A stretch of 64,000 nt of DNA, from positions 333,206,651 through 333,270,650 of the forward strand of contig NC_092874.1 in the NCBI RefSeq assembly GCF_028372415.1, written 5' to 3'. This DNA is from Notamacropus eugenii (Eukaryota; Chordata; Mammalia; Diprotodontia; Macropodidae). A model generated the notes under the pieces. The model was not told the origin of the DNA and did not search any database. It saw only the letters and a list, made by a program, of their open reading frames with translations. Shown piece after piece: positions 33,186-43,990 of the stretch (its first letter is position 1; every line of letters begins with the position of its first letter). A program made the translations under genes and the position numbers.

Positions 33186-33404
33186 TCTCAAACTTTTTGG
33201 TCTCAGAACCCCTTTACAGTCTTTAAAATTATTGAGAATCACCAATTTGTGTTATGTCCATGGATATTTACCACATTAGAAACTAAAACATCTTAGTGTT
33301 ATTATGAAAATCGCTTTGATTTTATGGGGACCCCCACCCCTCCCAAAGGGCCTTGGAAGCTTCAGGGGTCCCTAGACCAAACATACTTTGAGAAGTCATC
33401 TGGT
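33186..33404. mobile_element. hAT-type MITE with visible inverted ends
   Basis: Left TTCTCAAACTTTTTGGTCTC and the reverse complement of the right end (TTCTCAAAGTATGTTTGGTC) form terminal inverted repeats extending into AGAACCCCT / AGGGACCCCT. It resembles MER5/Charlie-type elements. Confidence 0.75.
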
Positions 33405-33515
33405 GTAATTCCCTTATTTTACAGATAAGGGAACTGAGGGCCAGTGTGGTTAAACTATTATGTATCTGAAGTGAGATTTGAACTCAAGTCTTCCATATTC
33501 CAAGTGCAGTGCCGT
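33405..33515 (-). repeat. MIR-type SINE fragment
   Basis: TTATTTTACAGATAAGGGAA, TGAGATTTGAACTCAAGTCT. Confidence 0.7.
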
Positions 33516-34249
33516 ATTTAAGTGCAATTAGTACACTCTCTTCCTCTCCTTCATGGTTATAAAATAAATTCCACATATTAAGCTCCTTCCACCTAGTCTC
33601 ACCATGGGCTCTTATTACAGAATAGGAATTCCATTCCAAATAGAGAAAGTAGGTTAAGATAAAGAGGAGACTTTGAAGGGGTGAGTGTCTTATTAAGTAT
33701 AAGCTGAAGTTGCTGCTGCTACTTAGAAGGTCTGATGACGGGGATATGGTGATTTTCCTGCCTGGAATTCTGTTGCCCCTTCTCTTTCCCCCACCCCTCC
33801 ACCCCTCATGTGATTTATACCTTGGCAAATCTTCTGTAACGCATAATTCCTTTTGTCTTTATTCACCACCCCTTCCCTCAAAACCCAGACATTATCAGGC
33901 CCCAAGCATGGCTTTGCTTCAAGAATTTCAGGGCAGTTGTAGCCTTTAACCCTCTACAGTAGGCAGGACAGACAGTATAGCCCTCAGTGTGGACAGCCTG
34001 CATGTGGAATTCTGCCAAAGAAATCTTTGCTCCCTTGAACTCTGGACTTTGAAAAAGCATCAGCAAAGAACGCAGCCTTCTGCTTGTCATTGTAACACTA
34101 GCAATAAGCAGGAGAAACCAGTCACATGTGAAAACAGATTAGATAATTAAGTCTGAACCAGTTCTTGTCTGAAAATGAGGGCACCAGGGGTGGGTGGGAT
34201 TGAAGGCTTTGTTGTAGTGGGAGACACACACACACAATTTTATAACATG
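33516..34249. other. Intron 1, nothing recognised
   Basis: Open frames at 33484-33828 and 33710-33949 show no recognisable domain. Confidence 0.45.
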
Positions 34250-34695
34250 GGACCAAGATTTAGAAGACTTGACCTGGGGAATCTTGGCTCTCATTTAGGG
34301 CCAGTAACTTCTACATCCTGGTACTCTTGTTTCCTAATCTTTAAAATAAGTGCATTGGATTCAGTAATCTCTTAATGCCTTGGATGAAATGTGCCCTCTA
34401 GCCAAGCAAACTTAGCCCAGCCGGTAATGGGATAAGCTAATGGAGCCAAGTCACGGACTCAAGTCTTTCTATGAAATGTTTGATAGCGCTAACAGAACAA
34501 CCCCCATAGCCACAATCTGAATCCACCAAACTGACCAACTACTGCTTAATAATAGTTGGCATTTATGTAGCATTTTAAAGCTTGCTAAGCCCTCTCTGTA
34601 GGTTGTCTCATTGGATTCTTACAATGACCTGGGATGGGCTAGCATGTTTCTATTATTGATCCCATTTTAAAGATGAGAAAATAGAGACTCTACAG
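34250..34695. repeat. Two MIR-type SINE fragments
   Basis: 34250-34390 is in + orientation (GACTTGACCTGGGGAATC; TTGTTTCCTAATCTTTAAAA). 34545-34695 is in minus orientation (TTGGCATTTATGTAGCATTT; CCCATTTTAAAGATGAGAAA). No host gene lies between. Confidence 0.6.
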
Positions 34696-34894
34696 ACTTT
34701 GCCTCTGCCTCCACTGGCTCCATTGTTCCATTGTGGAATTCCTGCCTGGAACCTTCAGTTTGAAGAAGAGCCCAAAACAATTGAGCTTTACCCCGTGGAC
34801 ATTGCTGCTAAGCCCCAGTGGAGGGCACCAATCCTCCAGCTCCCCCCGCCTCCCCCAGCCCTTCTTTATGTGTTGTCTTTCTCCATTAGAACAT

Positions 34895-35158
34895 GGAGTC
34901 TTTGAGGACAAGGACTCTCTCTCCCCTGCTTCTCACTTTTTTTAAAAAAACTTGTATTTGTATCCCCAGAATTTAGATAGTATCTGGCACAGAAGACCTT
35001 AACAAATGCTTGTCAACTTGACTCTGTGAGGGTGAAAGAAGAGGTTAAATGACTTGCCTCACAGCTAGTATGTAGTCCCCACATCCAAGCAGCTGAGGCT
35101 GGATTTGAACTCAGGGCTTTCTAATTCCCAAGCCCAATAGTGCCACCTAGTTATCTGT
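34895..35158. repeat. L2 3' end followed by antisense SINE fragment
   Basis: L2 on + at 34875-35020 (GAACATGGAGTCTTTGAGGA; CAAATGCTTGTCAACTTGAC). SINE on minus at 35028-35158 (GGATTTGAACTCAGGGCTTT; AGTGCCACCTAGTTATCTG). Confidence 0.65.
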
Positions 35159-35159
35159 T

Positions 35160-35737
35160 ATAAAAATCTTAAGAGTTGGAAGAGTCCTTGAAACCATCTT
35201 GTAAAACCCAGCCCTGAGCAAAGGTCCCCTTGCCTTACAAGAGACCCTCCAATGTAGATTCTCTCTCTCTCCAGGGTGGGGGAGCCAGCTGTCCATTGAT
35301 ACACCCCATTCCTTGGGGGAAACTCTGTAATTGTTTGGAAATTTTTTCCCAGTTTGATCTTGGATCCACTTTTCTACACAATCTGCTCATTTTGTTCTTA
35401 GTCCTGCCCTTTAGGACTAAGAAATAGTTTAAACTGTATTCCATAGGAGGGACCTAGGTGACAACTCTCATTCCTCTACTATCTTCTCTTCTCCAGGAGA
35501 ACTCTCTTTGCAGTATAAGATTAAGTCCTTTTACTCTCCCAATTTCCCTCTTATTGATGCTCTCCAAATTCTCCTTGTCCTTTCTAAAATGCAATGGCCA
35601 AAACTGAATACAATGTTCATTATGGAGTCTGACTGAGGCAGGAGTACGAGGGGATCATTGCCTCTCCTCCCTTGCACACTCTGCTTCTTTTAATGCAACC
35701 TAAACTTGAATTTGTTTTCCTGGCTATTGTATCACTA
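35160..35737 (-). mobile_element. L3/CR1-type LINE remnant, first part
   Basis: AGTTGGAAGAGTCCTTGAAA, then CATTCCTCTACTATCTTCTC, GCAATGGCCAAAACTGAATA, TGGAGTCTGACTGAGGCAGG and TTTTAATGCAACCTAAACTT follow the familiar CR1/L3 3' sequence in reverse. It stops at a CACTA target copy and resumes at 37024. Confidence 0.72.
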
Positions 35738-37023
35738 TACAGAGTGAGGTGGGTATTAAAATTGTCCAACCTGCAATAAATGGACCAAGGCAGAGCTCTG
35801 AGTCAATGATACTTTATTTTTTAATTTTTATGTTCATTTATTTATTTTTAGTTTTAGTTTACATCCTTCAGTTTCACAAGCTTTTGAATGTTAAAATTTT
35901 CTCCCCTCCCCCTCAAGACATTGTGCAATCTGATATAGGCTCTACATATACATCCATATTAAACATATTTTCACATTAGTCATGTTGTAAAGAAGAATTA
36001 TAACCAATGAAATGAGCCACGAGAAAGAAGGAACAAAGCAAAACAAAAAAGAGAGAGAGCAGATAGCATGCTTCAATCTGCACTCAGACTCCATAAGACT
36101 TTCTCTGGATGGGGATGGCATTTTCCACCATGAGCCTTTTGGAGTTGTCTTAGAACCTTGCCTTCCTGAGAAGAACTAGGTCCATCATAGTTGCTGATGA
36201 TACAATGTGGCTGTTACTGTGTACAGTGTTCCCCTCATTCAGTATCTGATCATATAAGTCCAGGTTCTTCTGAAGTCTACCTGCTCATCATTTCTTACAG
36301 GACAGTAGTACTCCATTACATTCATATACCACAGCTTGTTCAATATTATTGATGGGTATCCCCTCAATTTCCAATCCTTGGCCACTACAAAAAGAGCTGC
36401 TATAAACATTTTTGTACATGTGGGTCCTTTTCCCATTTGTCTGATCTCTTTAGTATACAGCCAATGTTACTTTATTAAAGGGTTCATGGTCTTCTCTCAT
36501 GAAATGGACCTCACATCTTCCTCATGATCTCAGATGCCCCTTCTTCTAGGACCTTGTTTTTATAGGGTTTCCAAATATTCAAAAGAGGCATGGTGCAATA
36601 TAGAATCTCATTAGTTGATAGATCTGGCTCTTGAGGGCCAAAAATGGCACTTTGGCAAGAGTGGGTCACAGGTTGAGTGAAGCATGGGGCATCTTCACTA
36701 ACTAAATGGTCATGAAATGGTCACTTACTCATGTTGGAGAAAAGAGAGAGGTCAGAGGTACAAAAATAAATTGGAGAACTTTCCAAAGAATCAAGGCATC
36801 CCACACATTCTGGGTTTAGACATGGAATTTGAGCAAAACAGGCTGAAGATATCTTTGTCAACATTCTTGCGGTTGTGCAAGTGAGTCTTGTAATTTGGTA
36901 AACAAATAATAAATATTACATTAAAGTTTGAGGCCCACTGTAGAAACCTATCTATCCCTATGTGATTTATGTAATATATCAAACTGATTGGAATAGAGTA
37001 GGGTCCAAATGAATTATTTCTCA
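35738..37023 (-). mobile_element. Fossil solo LTR (ERV-type), split by an L1
   Basis: Bounded by a 5 bp direct repeat CACTA (35733-35737 and 37024-37028), with the L3/CR1 text continuing across the gap, so this is one insertion. On the minus strand it begins near TGAGAAATAATTC. A poly(A)-signal-like site lies where the L1 at 35812-36462 has entered. Without that L1 it is about 635 bp. No internal retroviral genes accompany it, so it looks like a solo LTR. ERV class is unassigned; a 5 bp duplication is common to several classes. Confidence 0.6.
35812..36462 (-). mobile_element. L1 3' end, antisense, inside the LTR
   Basis: TTTTAGTTTTAGTTTACATC, AAGCTTTTGAATGTTAAAAT, CTCAAGACATTGTGCAATCT, ATTCATATACCACAGCTTGT. 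This is the same 3' UTR subtype as 46110-46415. Confidence 0.88.
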
Positions 37024-37255
37024 CACTAATTCATATCGAGCTTGTTGTCCACTCTTCCCCTCAGATCTTTTTCAGATGAACTGGTATAGCATTCCCCTCC
37101 CCACATGTGCCCATCATCTCTTAAGTTTCTGAAGTTGATTTAGAAAAAAAAACCCTCAAGCATAAAGCTTTATTTATATGTCAACTTTTACGATTTTAGA
37201 TTGTGTCCAATTTTTAACCTGTCAGGATTTTTTTGGATCTAGACTGAAATCCATT
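37024..37255 (-). mobile_element. L3/CR1-type LINE remnant, second part
   Basis: ATTCATATCGAGCTTGTTGT, CCTCAGATCTTTTTCAGATG, AGTTGATTTAGAAAAAAAAA and TTTTTGGATC continue the element broken at 35737. Confidence 0.65.
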
Positions 37256-37261
37256 ATTATT

Positions 37262-38030
37262 AATTGTCTGTCTTCCAGCTTCATTCCATCTGTCACCCAG
37301 GCTAAAAACATGAGTCATTCCTGACTCCTTTTCCCACATCCAGTCACTTGTCAAGTTTGATTGATTCTTCTTTTATATAGTCAGGTTTTTTTAAAAATTC
37401 ATTCAAATATTATTTATTGAGTCTTTTTTTTATAATAAAATATTATACCTTATAATATTTTTCCCCAATTATATGTCAGGACAACTCTTAGCATTCATTT
37501 TTACAAGATTTTGAATACTATTTTTTTCTCCCTCCCATATTGTCTTAGGTTTATCCCCTTCTACTTTATAGTGCAGATTCTCCTCATTTTAGCAAGGACT
37601 ATAAAAACCCCATGACTGGTCCTCTCCTCTCAAATCCACACAGTTTCCAGATTTATCTTCCAAAGAATGAGGTTTGGTGCACAAGCCTGTACCCCAGGCT
37701 TTAGTAGCTCCTCATTACCTCTAAGAACCAAGTCTTAGCATCTTAATCTGGAATTAAGATTGTCTGCAGACTGGTTCTTGTTTACTCCTCCCGTTTTCTC
37801 TCTCACTACTCCAAGAACCTCCCAATCCCAAGAATCTTCTCCCAAACTGCAGGTCTGTTCATTGCTATTTAAACATGCCATTCACATTCCCAACTCTGCC
37901 TTTATGTCTGCTGTTCTATCCGGAATGTTATCTCCTTTTTGTAACTTTTCCTGTGCTTCTTTCAAGGCTGTATTCAAAAAGTACCTGAGCTTTGCCCAGG
38001 TCTCAGTGAGCTCTCCCTTTTCAGAACTCC
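37262..38030 (+). repeat. L2 3' region, interrupted by a short L1
   Basis: Before the break: ATGAGTCATTCCTGACTCCT, CACATCCAGTCACTTGTCAA. After it: CCATGACTGGTCCTCTCCTC, AATTAAGATTGTCTGCAGAC, AACCTCCCAATCCCAAGAAT, GCTTCTTTCAAGGCTGTATT. Confidence 0.7.
37424..37545 (-). mobile_element. Short L1 3' end, antisense
   Basis: TTTTTCCCCAATTATATGTC, TTAGCATTCATTTTTACAAG, TTTTTCTCCCTCCC. Confidence 0.75.
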
Positions 38031-38123
38031 TGTTTTGTAGGAAAAAAACATCAGTCCCCTACCCAACCCTTTCATCCCTTCCCTTTCTCTCTCCCCTTCC
38101 CTCCTCTCCTCATCTGTAAAGCT

Positions 38124-38370
38124 GGGGCAGCTAGGTGGCCCACTGGATAGACCACCAGACCTGGAGTCAGAAAGACCTGATTCCAAATCCAATCTCAGAC
38201 ATCTACTAGCTGGGGGACCCCAGGCAACTCATGTAACACTGTTTGCCTCAATTTCCTCATTTGTAAAATGAGCTGAAAAGGAAAAGGCAAATCACTCCAG
38301 TTTCTTTGCCAAGAAAACCCCAAATGGGGACATGAAGGGTTGGACACAACTGAAAAGACTGAACAACCAC
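38124..38370 (+). repeat. Marsupial tRNA-headed SINE, long form
   Basis: GGGGCAGCTAGGTGGCCCAC, GACCTGGAGTCAGAAAGACC, ATTTCCTCATTTGTAAAATG, AAGGGTTGGACACAACTGAA. Nearly complete. Confidence 0.94.
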
Positions 38371-38705
38371 AGTCTGTGAAGCTCATTTGGCACTCAGCAT
38401 TTTGTCTCCTCTTTAGAAGTGTGAACAGAAGGAAAAGAGCAGGCTGGGTTGTCTTTGGGAAATAAAATTGCAGTGTTCAAAGACTGCAGGCATCTTCCTG
38501 ATGTACAGGCCCATCTGATTAATATCAGTATTATACCCATGCTGTTAATATGTGTGTGTGTGTGTATGTATGTATGTATATATGTATAGCTTCAAGTCAT
38601 GGCCTACTATGCTCAAGTAATTATAATTTTAGATACTCAACAAAGTCATAAGATCTGTATGAATCATCCTGCTCAATGTCTGACCACTCAACACCTCCCT
38701 GAGGG
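38371..38705. other. Intron 1 with TG/TATG microsatellite
   Basis: Microsatellite at about 38551-38591. Otherwise unrecognised. Confidence 0.6.
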
Positions 38706-38846
38706 TTGTTGGTTTGTTTTGGAAGCAATGGGGTTAAGTGACTTGCCCAGGGTCACACAATTAGTAAATGTCTGAGACCAGGTTTGAACTCAGATCCTCC
38801 TGACTCCAGGGCCAGTGCTCTATCCACAGCATACCTAGTTGCCCCA
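38706..38846 (-). repeat. Marsupial SINE, short form
   Basis: GGTTAAGTGACTTGCCCAGG, CAGATCCTCCTGACTCCAGG, ACCTAGTTGCCCC. Confidence 0.88.
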
Positions 38847-39020
38847 CAAAAGGTTTTGGAAGGTCAGCAAAAGTGTTCTTGATCCATTTTCAATTAAATT
38901 GACATTTAACCTCATTCTCTTGGCAGTCTAGTGATCTGTCCTCTATTTACAAAACTTAGGATTCCAGAAAGGAGAGGCAAGGTGGTATAAATAGGGGACT
39001 AGACTTGGAATTTAATTGAG

Positions 39021-39440
39021 GGGTAACTAGGTGATGCAGTGGATAGAGCTCTTACCCTAGAGTTAGTAGAACATGAATTCAGATTTGGCCTTAGACACTT
39101 TCTAGCTGACTGAGCCTGGGCAAGGCCCTTAACCCTGTTTGCCTCAATTTACTCATCTGTAAAAAGAGCTGGAAAAGGAAAGGGCAAACCATTCCAGTAT
39201 TTTTGCCAAGAAAATCCCAGATGGGGTCATGAAGAGTCAGACATGCCTGAACAGTGAGAATTCTTGGAGTCAGGAAGACTTGGGTTAAAATGTTTATTTT
39301 ATATTTACCTCCAATATTTACCAATTCTGTGACCCTAGACAAATCACTGAACTAAATCTCTGTGCCTTTCTCAGGGAAAGTCAAACTCAGTGGTCTCTAA
39401 TTTTCCTTCTGGTTCTAGATCTGTGATTCTAAAATCTCAC
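39021..39440 (+). repeat. tRNA-headed SINE followed by a MIR
   Basis: SINE 39021-39260 (GGGGTAACTAGGTGATGCAG; GGTCATGAAGAGTCAGACAT). MIR 39262-39440 (TTCTTGGAGTCAGGAAGACT; GTTCTAGATCTGTGATTCTA). Confidence 0.88.
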
Positions 39441-39739
39441 TTAATTGTAATCAGGCATGAGGACTCATTTAAAGCACGTTTAGGAGTAAACCAGCCCACC
39501 AAATGAAGTCAGGTCATGCTTGGCAGAGTGTGAAGAACATAAGACTACCCTTAAATTACAAAGCTGACAGGAGAATATCACATCCTGTCACCTAAAGATT
39601 CAGTCAGGACAAAAATAGTGCAGTCCATTCAAGTGACATCCATATGAAAATAATTTGGAATCTCAAAATGGATGCAGTTCTAGGAATTTTTTTGTCTTTG
39701 CAGACATGTAGTTATTGAGACTTTATAGAAAGGGATTTT

Positions 39740-40540
39740 CAGGGCAGTTCCATTTAAGCATTTATTAAACACCTATTTGAGTGCAGGGGACTGTTTTGAG
39801 GGCTGGGAATTCAAATACAAAAACTCAATTCTCTTTCCTCAAGGTTCCTAAGGAATCAGGAAAGTATCTCCACAGAAAACCCCTAAGCTGAGATTTGAAG
39901 AAAATTGATAATTTGGGTTGGTGGAATTGAGGAGGGTCCATACTCCTGCATGTGAGGAAAAGCAAATAAGATGGTTTAACTAGAATATAGAGTCCCTGAA
40001 AGAGGGCAGAATTGTGACAATAAGTCTGGAAAGATGGTCTGGAGACATAAGGAAAAGCTTTGAAAGATCAGTCTGCGGAATTTCTATTTTGTCCTCAAAG
40101 CCAGTGAAGTCTTTTGTGCAGTGGAGTGACAGGTTCAGGCTTTTGCTCTAAGATATTTTGGCAGCCCTTGTAGAGAATAGATCAGAGAGGGATCAAACTG
40201 GGGAACCCACTGCAGTCATTCTGATGAGAAGGGGTAAAAGAATTGAAGTAGGGTGGTGGCCTAAGGAGTACAGAGAGGAAGGATAGAAGGAATAGGGGCT
40301 GGATCTCTTGTGGAGAAGGAATTAACAGGGTTCTGCAGGTGACTGAATATGAAAGATGAGGGAGAATGAAGAATTAAGGATGACTCTTAGGTTGGGAACC
40401 TGTACGATTAAAAGGATGGCAATCACCCTTTCCATAAAGAATATTGAAACGGTAGGATTAAGGGGCAGATGAAGAACATAGTAGTCTAGACAAGGGAAGG
40501 TTCTCATCAAAGGAGGAAGAATCAGATGAATTTGAGAGAA
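39740..40540 (+). repeat. L2-type LINE 3' region
   Basis: TTATTAAACACCTATTTGAG, TTTCCTCAAGGTTCCTAAGG, GTGGAGTGACAGGTTCAGGC, CTGCAGTCATTCTGATGAGA, AAGGATGACTCTTAGGTTGG. Confidence 0.65.
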
Positions 40541-41199
40541 GGATGGTAAATAAACCTAAGCAAGTAAAATAAAAATAAATAAGAGCAGATAAAAAGGCTG
40601 GTGAAGTCATTCAAATAACAGATTTGTGGGCACAGTGTTTCGGTTCTTCTCAGTTTCTGATTCATAGAATTACAGCTTTAGAATTGGAAGTAAGGAGTAC
40701 ACAGCAGAGATCAAAGAACCTACAAAGAGGAGAAAATAAGCTGAGTAGCTTGGAAAGAATCCATAGTATTAGATAGGTTTTCTTTTTTATATTCAATCTT
40801 CTCATGTTCTGCTGTGTACATGGAAATGTTCTTTTCTATTTTATTTTCTCGCTTTGTATTTAAATTTAAGATGAACAAAAATTTACAAAAAGAATGAGAC
40901 AGAAGGGTCATGTTTACCCCCTTATGCTCTCCATTTTTATATTCTCTTATTTTTGTGGTTGAAGAAACTAAAGCCTAGAAAGAGTATATACCATTAATTG
41001 TGTAATTGACAAATTTGATTTATCAGTTGTAATTTCAAATGATTCACTTTGAAAAATAACAGACCTACTTTGATTTTTTTTTCTAGTCCTAGATGAGGAA
41101 AGAGTTAAAGATAATAAATCTTGTCCAGGATAAAAATCATCTAAAATAAGCTAAGTTTGAGCTCAGTGGATGGGAAGGGGTGAGGGCAAAGGAATGAGC
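40541..41199. other. Intron 1, mostly unrecognised
   Basis: About 40785-40890 weakly resembles 49936-50060 (ATGGAAATGTTCTTTTCTAT; TTGTATTTAAATTTAAGATG) and may belong to the unclassified repeat family. Confidence 0.4.
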
Positions 41200-41385
41200 A
41201 GTTAAGTGCCAGGTATTAAGCCAAGCACTTCTCATTTGATCCTCACAACAACCGGGTAGGTGGTAGTTGCTATTATTATAATACCCATTTTACAGTTGAG
41301 AAAACTGAGGCAGGCAGAGGTTAAGTGACTTGCCCCATGTCACGTAGCTGTCTGAGGCTGGATTTGGGCTCAGGGCTCAGCGTTC
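41200..41385 (-). repeat. MIR/CORE-type SINE, antisense
   Basis: GTTAAGTGCCAGGTATTAAG, CCTCACAACAACCGGGTAGG, AGTTGAGAAAACTGAGGCAG, GTTAAGTGACTTGCCCCATG. Confidence 0.85.
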
Positions 41386-41654
41386 CTTGTTCTCTGTGAA
41401 ACCTGTGAGGAGAGTGTTAGCGGTAGCCTAAAGGTCAGTATGTTCAAGAAAGGGTAAGTTCTTTGGGGGTACGGGAGAACACTAAGGAGGGCAAGAAAAA
41501 GGGTCTTGGGGTAGGGGACTTAAAAGAGTAGAAGGGTCGTGGGTATGGTAAGAGTTCTGGGTGTGGATTATTGAGGTAGGTGGCATAAAAGGGTGAATGT
41601 CAACAGCATCCACTCATAGTGGCCACTTTATCTTTGCTGAATGTGGGGGTGGGA

Positions 41655-42232
41655 ACTGTGAGAGACAGCAAAAAGTTAAGTTTCCAGAGGTTGTTAGCTG
41701 ATGAAGTCACTGAGAATGTCAGATAGTAAGAAAGCTGACTCCAGGTGGACTCAACCAATCAGGAGACAGACAGTGGCCTTCAGAAAGTCACAAAATTTTT
41801 GATAAGAAGGTCCAAGTCTGAAACTGACTTGAATCAGTTGGGGAATTTGACCGGGAATAGCCTGGAGAAAGCTTTTCTTAGCTGAGCTTGCTTAATGAAC
41901 CTCATGCAGACACATGCCGCATAAAATTATCTCTCCATTTTCTGATCGTGGGACCTATGTTAAAGCATGTTTGGGAGGGTGGTTACTTGATGGACATGTA
42001 GAGAAGATGGTGACCTAATGGAGAACAGACCAATCTGTCTCCTGGTGGGAAGATCTGTCTTGAACTACTGGTATGTAGCTCATCTCGCTTCTGTATTCAG
42101 TACTCTTTCTTCCTAAGAGGGATGGGATATTGAGCCAGCTTTTGGCCAAAAGCATTCAATTTCTCTTAACTCTGCTGTAATAAATTTTTCTTGATACCTA
42201 TTAGTATCAAACATGTTTCCAGCATAACTCAG
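41655..42232 (+). mobile_element. Possible fossil solo LTR
   Basis: Starts near TGTGAGAGACAGCAAAAAG and ends near CATAACTCA. It contains CAACCAATCAGGAGACAG (CCAAT-type promoter element) and GCTGTAATAAATTTTTC (poly(A) signal) about 50 bp before the end, the usual LTR order. I found no target duplication or partner LTR, so the call is tentative and the family unknown. Confidence 0.45.
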
Positions 42233-42269
42233 TGATTCTAACTTGTTTCCATTTATTTTAATTTAGCTT

Positions 42270-42640
42270 TCCATTTTAGTTCTTTGGAGCTAAGAATGAG
42301 AATTTTATTGGGATTTTATTTAAATTTTTTTTTAAATTTTGAGCTTAAACGCCACATAACACAAGCATTTACATATGTGTTGTAGGACAGAAAAGGAGGA
42401 TTGTAGATGGTTTTTATTATGTACAGCTTGCTTTTCTTTTTAAATACACAATAAACTCAGCAGGTAACTCTCAAAGTTCTTCTGCATATCTCTGATTCTT
42501 TCTGGCCTTTTTCCACCTCTTCTATCCATTCTAAAAACATGCTTCAGTGAACCCTCCTTTTTTCCACTGGGACTTTATTGAAGCTGTGACTTCACTTTAT
42601 TGTTGTCAGAAAGAAAAGGTGAAAAGAAGTCTTAATCATT
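42270..42640. repeat. Unclassified interspersed repeat, copy 2
   Basis: Blocks at 42350-42575 align with 26385-26590. The longer copy adds TTGAAGCTGTGACTTCACTT and TATTGTTGTCAGAAAGAAAA at its right end. Confidence 0.5.
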
Positions 42641-43726
42641 AACATGGAGAAAGGTCCATGAATGGGTACAAAGCTTGCCATTTTTAGGAAGGAAGTTTTC
42701 CCATTAGACATTTTCTCACATTTTTTCCATGTACTCCATAGTTATGATTTGGTGGAGTTGGCAGTCCTTTCAGATAGAGGTTTTAACAAAGCTGAGAAAG
42801 GAGGTTGGCACCAAAATTTAGTAGAATTGTTTTTTAATCTTTTGTCTTTGTTTTTATAGCACTCATTTCCAGATTTGCCCTACCTTGTAACAAAGAAAAA
42901 AGTTAAGCTGACTCCATGGCTGGGTCTGATGGGCAATGCTTTTAGTTGGTTAGAAAAAAAAAATTTTTAATGGATAGGAAATGGCTGGTCCATATGCCAG
43001 TTGGATTCCTGAAAATGGGGCTATGTTTAGCCTTCTCTTTAGAACTAAAGATGTAAAAGACTAATAGTTTCAGGTATTGCTGTGTATGTTTCAAAGTGAA
43101 AAATCCCCAGGAGTTTTTCTCTTCCTGTTTTTTTTCCCCCAGAGTAAAACCTCTGAAGTACATCCCCCACTCTCCTTTCCTTTGAGTGACAGATTTGAAA
43201 TATTTACTCTGAGTAACTCTTTTCTATTTTGTTCTTTGGAATTACTTATTTTTTTAAAAAAAACTTTCTTTTGTTTTAGACTTTTTAGTCTAGACATTTT
43301 AGACTTTTTCCTCTTGGAGTCTTTTCCATCTTTTGGCAGTCACAAAGACCTCACATTCGCTAGATGGTCTTCTTCAGCACGTTCTCCTCCCTCCCAGGAG
43401 ATGGGATATTCTTTGCTCTCCTGGTTACTTTCCAAGACTCCCTTTGCAGCAATCACTTGACAGGCTCTGATTTTGAGATTTACTGTGTTCCTGCCCTATC
43501 CTGATCCCTGTGGCAGTTGTCTAGCAGCCTTTAGGATGTTCACCCCTTCAGTTTCTGGCTTACACTTTTCTCCTCTACCACACTTGTACTAGGAGACTTC
43601 AATATACATATGGAGGTCCTCTCCAACGTCTCCCAAAGCACTTTGGGGGCCCTGCCTTGGGCATGAGGGTTAGAGCAGACTACCTTGTAGAAGAGATTCT
43701 CTCCTTTCCCCCCTACCCCACTTTAG
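42641..43726 (+). other. Intron 1 with an L2 endonuclease scrap
   Basis: 42641-43480 is unrecognised; a 127-codon frame at 43077-43460 has no known domain. 43490-43690 is a degraded L2/CR1-type ORF2 piece: the frame around 43585 reads LVLGDFNIHMEVLS, the GDFNIH endonuclease motif of these LINEs. Confidence 0.55.
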
Positions 43727-43990
43727 TATTATTATTATGAACTTGAAAAACATCAACCAACATGACCATCAACAGACATGAAAAAAATAGGAAAAAGAGA
43801 ATTGCACATGAGACCATGAAGCTCTACAATAGCAAACATTTGTATAGTACTGTGTGCCCATCACTGTGCTAAGTGATCTTCACGACAACCCTGTGAGGAG
43901 ATAAAAACTGTTATTATCTCCATTTTATAGAGGAGAAAACGAAGGCAGAGATGAAGTGACTTGTTCTTCCGCTTTTGTGTAGGAATGGTC
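43727..43990 (-). repeat. MIR-like repeat with an unusual attached sequence, copy 1
   Basis: The MIR-like part (CTGTGCTAAGTGATCTTCAC, CCTGTGAGGAGATAAAAACT) is joined to a block ATTATTATGAACTTGAAAAA ... AATTGCACATGAGACCATGA, which also precedes the MIR at 45170. Confidence 0.65.

Noticed and set aside
43077-43460. 127-codon Phe/Ser-rich open frame
   Set aside because: Composition follows the T-rich DNA; no recognisable family.
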